Positions 62,067 to 64,000 of a DNA stretch of 64,000 bases are shown here, piece after piece. Numbering within the stretch: position 1 is the stretch's first letter; every line of letters begins with the position of its first letter. Source of the DNA: Rhodospirillales bacterium (GTDB taxonomy: Bacteria; Pseudomonadota; Alphaproteobacteria; Rhodospirillales; Thalassospiraceae). Under the pieces are notes generated by a model. That model searched no databases, had not been told where the DNA came from, and saw only the letters and a list, made by a program, of their open reading frames with translations. The stretch spans positions 124,001-188,000 of the forward strand of contig JAHQVT010000006.1 of assembly GCA_019634165.1 (NCBI GenBank), written 5' to 3'. A program made the position numbers and the translations under genes.

Positions 62067-63857
62067 ATGACAGATCATGCGCAAGAAACGACTTTTATGG
62101 GAATTGAGCGATCCGTTACCGGCAAATGGTGGCGTGAGCGCGCAAATGATGAGCGGTTGGCAACGACAATTTCGCAACGCTTTGGCGTGCCAGAGATTGT
62201 CGGGCGGGTAATGTCGAACCGTGGCATCGGGCTTGATGATGCCGAAAGTTTCCTATCGCCGACCTTGCGCGATCTCATGCCCGATCCGTCTTCCTTGCAG
62301 GATATGGACAAGGCCGCAGCACGTATTGCCGATGCCATTGAGGCGGGCGAAAAGATCGCTGTATTTGGCGATTATGATGTTGATGGTGCAACCAGCACGG
62401 CCCTTTTAAAACGATTTTTCCGCGCCCTTGGTGCCGATGTTCCGGTTCATATTCCTGATCGCATGACAGAGGGTTATGGCCCCAATGCCCCGGCATTGCT
62501 GGAGCTACAACGCAATGGCGCCAAGTTGATCCTGACGGTTGATTGCGGGGTTACGGCCTATGCGCCGTTGCAAGAAGCCCAAGATGCCGGGATCGAAATC
62601 ATTGTTGTTGATCACCACGCAGCCGAACCTGAATTGCCGCCTGCGATTGCGATTGTGAACCCCAATCGTCTGGATGATGAAAGTGGCCTTGGGCATTTAT
62701 GTGCCGCCGGTGTCGCATTCTTGTTGTGCGTGGCCATGCTGCGGGAATTGCGCAATCGGGGTTGGCTTGAAAAGGCCGGTATTCGCGCACCGGACTTGCG
62801 CAATTGGCTTGATCTGGTGGCATTGGGAACGGTGTGTGATGTTGTGCCGTTGCGCGGGCTGAACCGGGCCTTTGTGACGCAAGGCCTAAAGGTGATGAAG
62901 CATCGGTCCAATGTCGGGATGACGTCATTGGCCGATGTTGCCGGGGTGAATGAAACGCCAAGTGCGTATCATCTGGGATATGTCCTTGGGCCGCGTGTGA
63001 ATGCCGGTGGGCGCGTTGGCGAAAGTTTCCTTGGTACGACCCTTCTTTCGGGTGAGAACCCACCAGAGGCGCAAGATATCGCCCGTAAGCTTGATGAATA
63101 TAACCGAGAGCGCAAAGCGATTGAAGATATCGTCCTTGATCAAGCGATTAGTGCGGTCGAAGGGCAAAGCAAAGTGGGTTCCATGGTTCTGGTCGGCGGG
63201 GAGGATTGGCATCCCGGCGTGATCGGCATTGTCGCCAGCAGACTGAAGGACCGCTATCACGTGCCGTCCCTTGTGATGGGCATGGTTGACGGTGTTTATA
63301 AGGGATCTGCGCGGTCTGTCCGTGGGATTGACCTTGGGGCTGCGATTATTGCCGCCCGCCAGTCGGGGCTTTTGATCAATGGCGGCGGGCACGGCATGGC
63401 GGCGGGCTTTACCCTTGATCCAGAAAAGCGCGGCGCGTTCGAAGCGTTCCTTGAAGAACGTTTCGCCAAAATCATTGAAGAAAACGACATTCGCCCGACC
63501 ATCACGGTAGATGGCGCGCTTCATGCGCACGGGGCGACGCTTCAACTGGTTGATGCGCTTGAAAAGCTTGGGCCATTTGGCGCAGGAAATGCCGAGCCGC
63601 GCTTTGCCTTTGTTGATTGCCGGGCAGTGAAGGCCGATGTGGTGGGCGCCGAGCATGTGCGCTGTATTCTGACTGGGGCGAACGGCAAAGGCCGGCTTAA
63701 GGCGATTGCGTTCAGATGCCTTGATAATGATATGGGCCAGACCCTGATTAAGCATGGTGGTCGGCCGCTTCATATTCTGGGGCATCTGCGACGCGACACT
63801 TGGCAGGGACGCGATGGCGTTCAATTGATCATTGATGATGTGGCACTGCCCGTCTGA
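62067..63857 (+). CDS. recJ: Single-stranded-DNA-specific exonuclease RecJ
   Basis: About 596 aa 5'-3' exonuclease of the DHH phosphoesterase superfamily, for recombination and mismatch repair. Motifs: AVFGDYDVDGATSTALLKRF, LTVDCGVTAY, VDHHAAEPELPP, LVALGTVCDVVPL, and the DHHA1 signature LINGGGHGMAAGFTLD; the C-terminal OB-fold ends in IIDDVALPV. The frame starts at TTG 62061; ATG 62067 is preferred. It sits downstream of hom/glpX as in many alphaproteobacteria. Confidence 0.97.
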   Translation: MTDHAQETTFMGIERSVTGKWWRERANDERLATTISQRFGVPEIVGRVMSNRGIGLDDAESFLSPTLRDLMPDPSSLQDMDKAAARIADAIEAGEKIAVFGDYDVDGATSTALLKRFFRALGADVPVHIPDRMTEGYGPNAPALLELQRNGAKLILTVDCGVTAYAPLQEAQDAGIEIIVVDHHAAEPELPPAIAIVNPNRLDDESGLGHLCAAGVAFLLCVAMLRELRNRGWLEKAGIRAPDLRNWLDLVALGTVCDVVPLRGLNRAFVTQGLKVMKHRSNVGMTSLADVAGVNETPSAYHLGYVLGPRVNAGGRVGESFLGTTLLSGENPPEAQDIARKLDEYNRERKAIEDIVLDQAISAVEGQSKVGSMVLVGGEDWHPGVIGIVASRLKDRYHVPSLVMGMVDGVYKGSARSVRGIDLGAAIIAARQSGLLINGGGHGMAAGFTLDPEKRGAFEAFLEERFAKIIEENDIRPTITVDGALHAHGATLQLVDALEKLGPFGAGNAEPRFAFVDCRAVKADVVGAEHVRCILTGANGKGRLKAIAFRCLDNDMGQTLIKHGGRPLHILGHLRRDTWQGRDGVQLIIDDVALPV

Positions 63858-63858
63858 C

Positions 63859-63889
63859 TGCGACATGGGTGACGATTTTCTATGTCGCA
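63859..63889 (+). terminator. Stem-loop after recJ
   Basis: TGCGACAT ... ATGTCGCA, 8-bp stem with a 15-base loop directly after the recJ stop; no T-run. I see nothing callable from 63890 to the window end. Confidence 0.4.
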
Positions 63890-64000
63890 AATCAGAGGTG
63901 CCGGTTACGAGCTGGCAAGAGGGTTTGTTGCCGTTCGGTTGCGATACCGGGCGATGATTGTTGAAATGGCCTCTGACAGTAGATAGCCCAGATCAGTGGA

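Noticed and set aside
62925-63890. 321-aa open frame antisense to recJ
   Set aside because: Fully opposite conserved RecJ motifs; no independent support.

Overview
The window reads as chromosome of an alphaproteobacterium, most likely Rhodospirillales and close to Thalassospira (inference). The signs are protein styles typical of that group (DUF2336-like protein, PF13467-type ribbon-helix-helix protein, S9 with an N-terminal extension), an aminotransferase-hom-glpX-recJ neighbourhood, a class I PHA synthase, and a nutrient-scavenging gene set (peptide ABC transporter, xenosiderophore uptake). No phage, transposase, CRISPR array or rRNA was seen.

Layout. 1-2758: a copper amine oxidase cut by the window edge, divergent from an AraC regulator, with a perfect 26-bp inverted repeat between them. 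2789-9235 (minus): a complete peptide ABC operon (binding protein, two permeases, two ATPases) ending in an M19 dipeptidase. 9622-10623: three near-identical tRNA-Asp units, each with its own promoter and terminator. 10895-12697: a degenerate receiver / HPt-like pair and a dCMP deaminase. 12998-17297: pyruvate kinase, then a two-gene operon of unknown function behind a nine-codon leader ORF. 17361-25201: ribbon-helix-helix protein, DJ-1/PfpI protein, MscS channel, OmpA-type lipoprotein, secreted protein, CoA-binding protein, MsrQ and a chemoreceptor.

25446-31951: a LysE exporter divergent from a Fec-type cassette (ECF sigma, FecR, STN-containing TonB receptor, exported enterochelin-esterase-like hydrolase), which should sense, import and hydrolyse a tri-ester catecholate siderophore. 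32066-41929: enoyl-CoA hydratase-like protein, two membrane-anchored unknowns (the second with an overlapping leader ORF), thioesterase, rplM-rpsI, GNAT, a secreted unknown, argC and two orphan solute-binding proteins. 42069-45103: gamma carbonic anhydrase, DMT transporter, di-haem peroxidase.

45305-50609 is the most unusual block: a tightly coupled operon of acyl-CoA synthetase, alpha/beta-fused 2-oxoacid dehydrogenase E1, lipoyl E2 and a dedicated acyl carrier protein, with no E3. It is followed, convergently, by a beta-hydroxyacid dehydrogenase and phaC. 53676-64000: a second OmpA-type lipoprotein, aminotransferase, homoserine dehydrogenase, class II FBPase, a short Hsp70, a ParDE module, a peroxiredoxin and recJ. 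Most transcription units end in recognisable hairpin terminators, listed individually.
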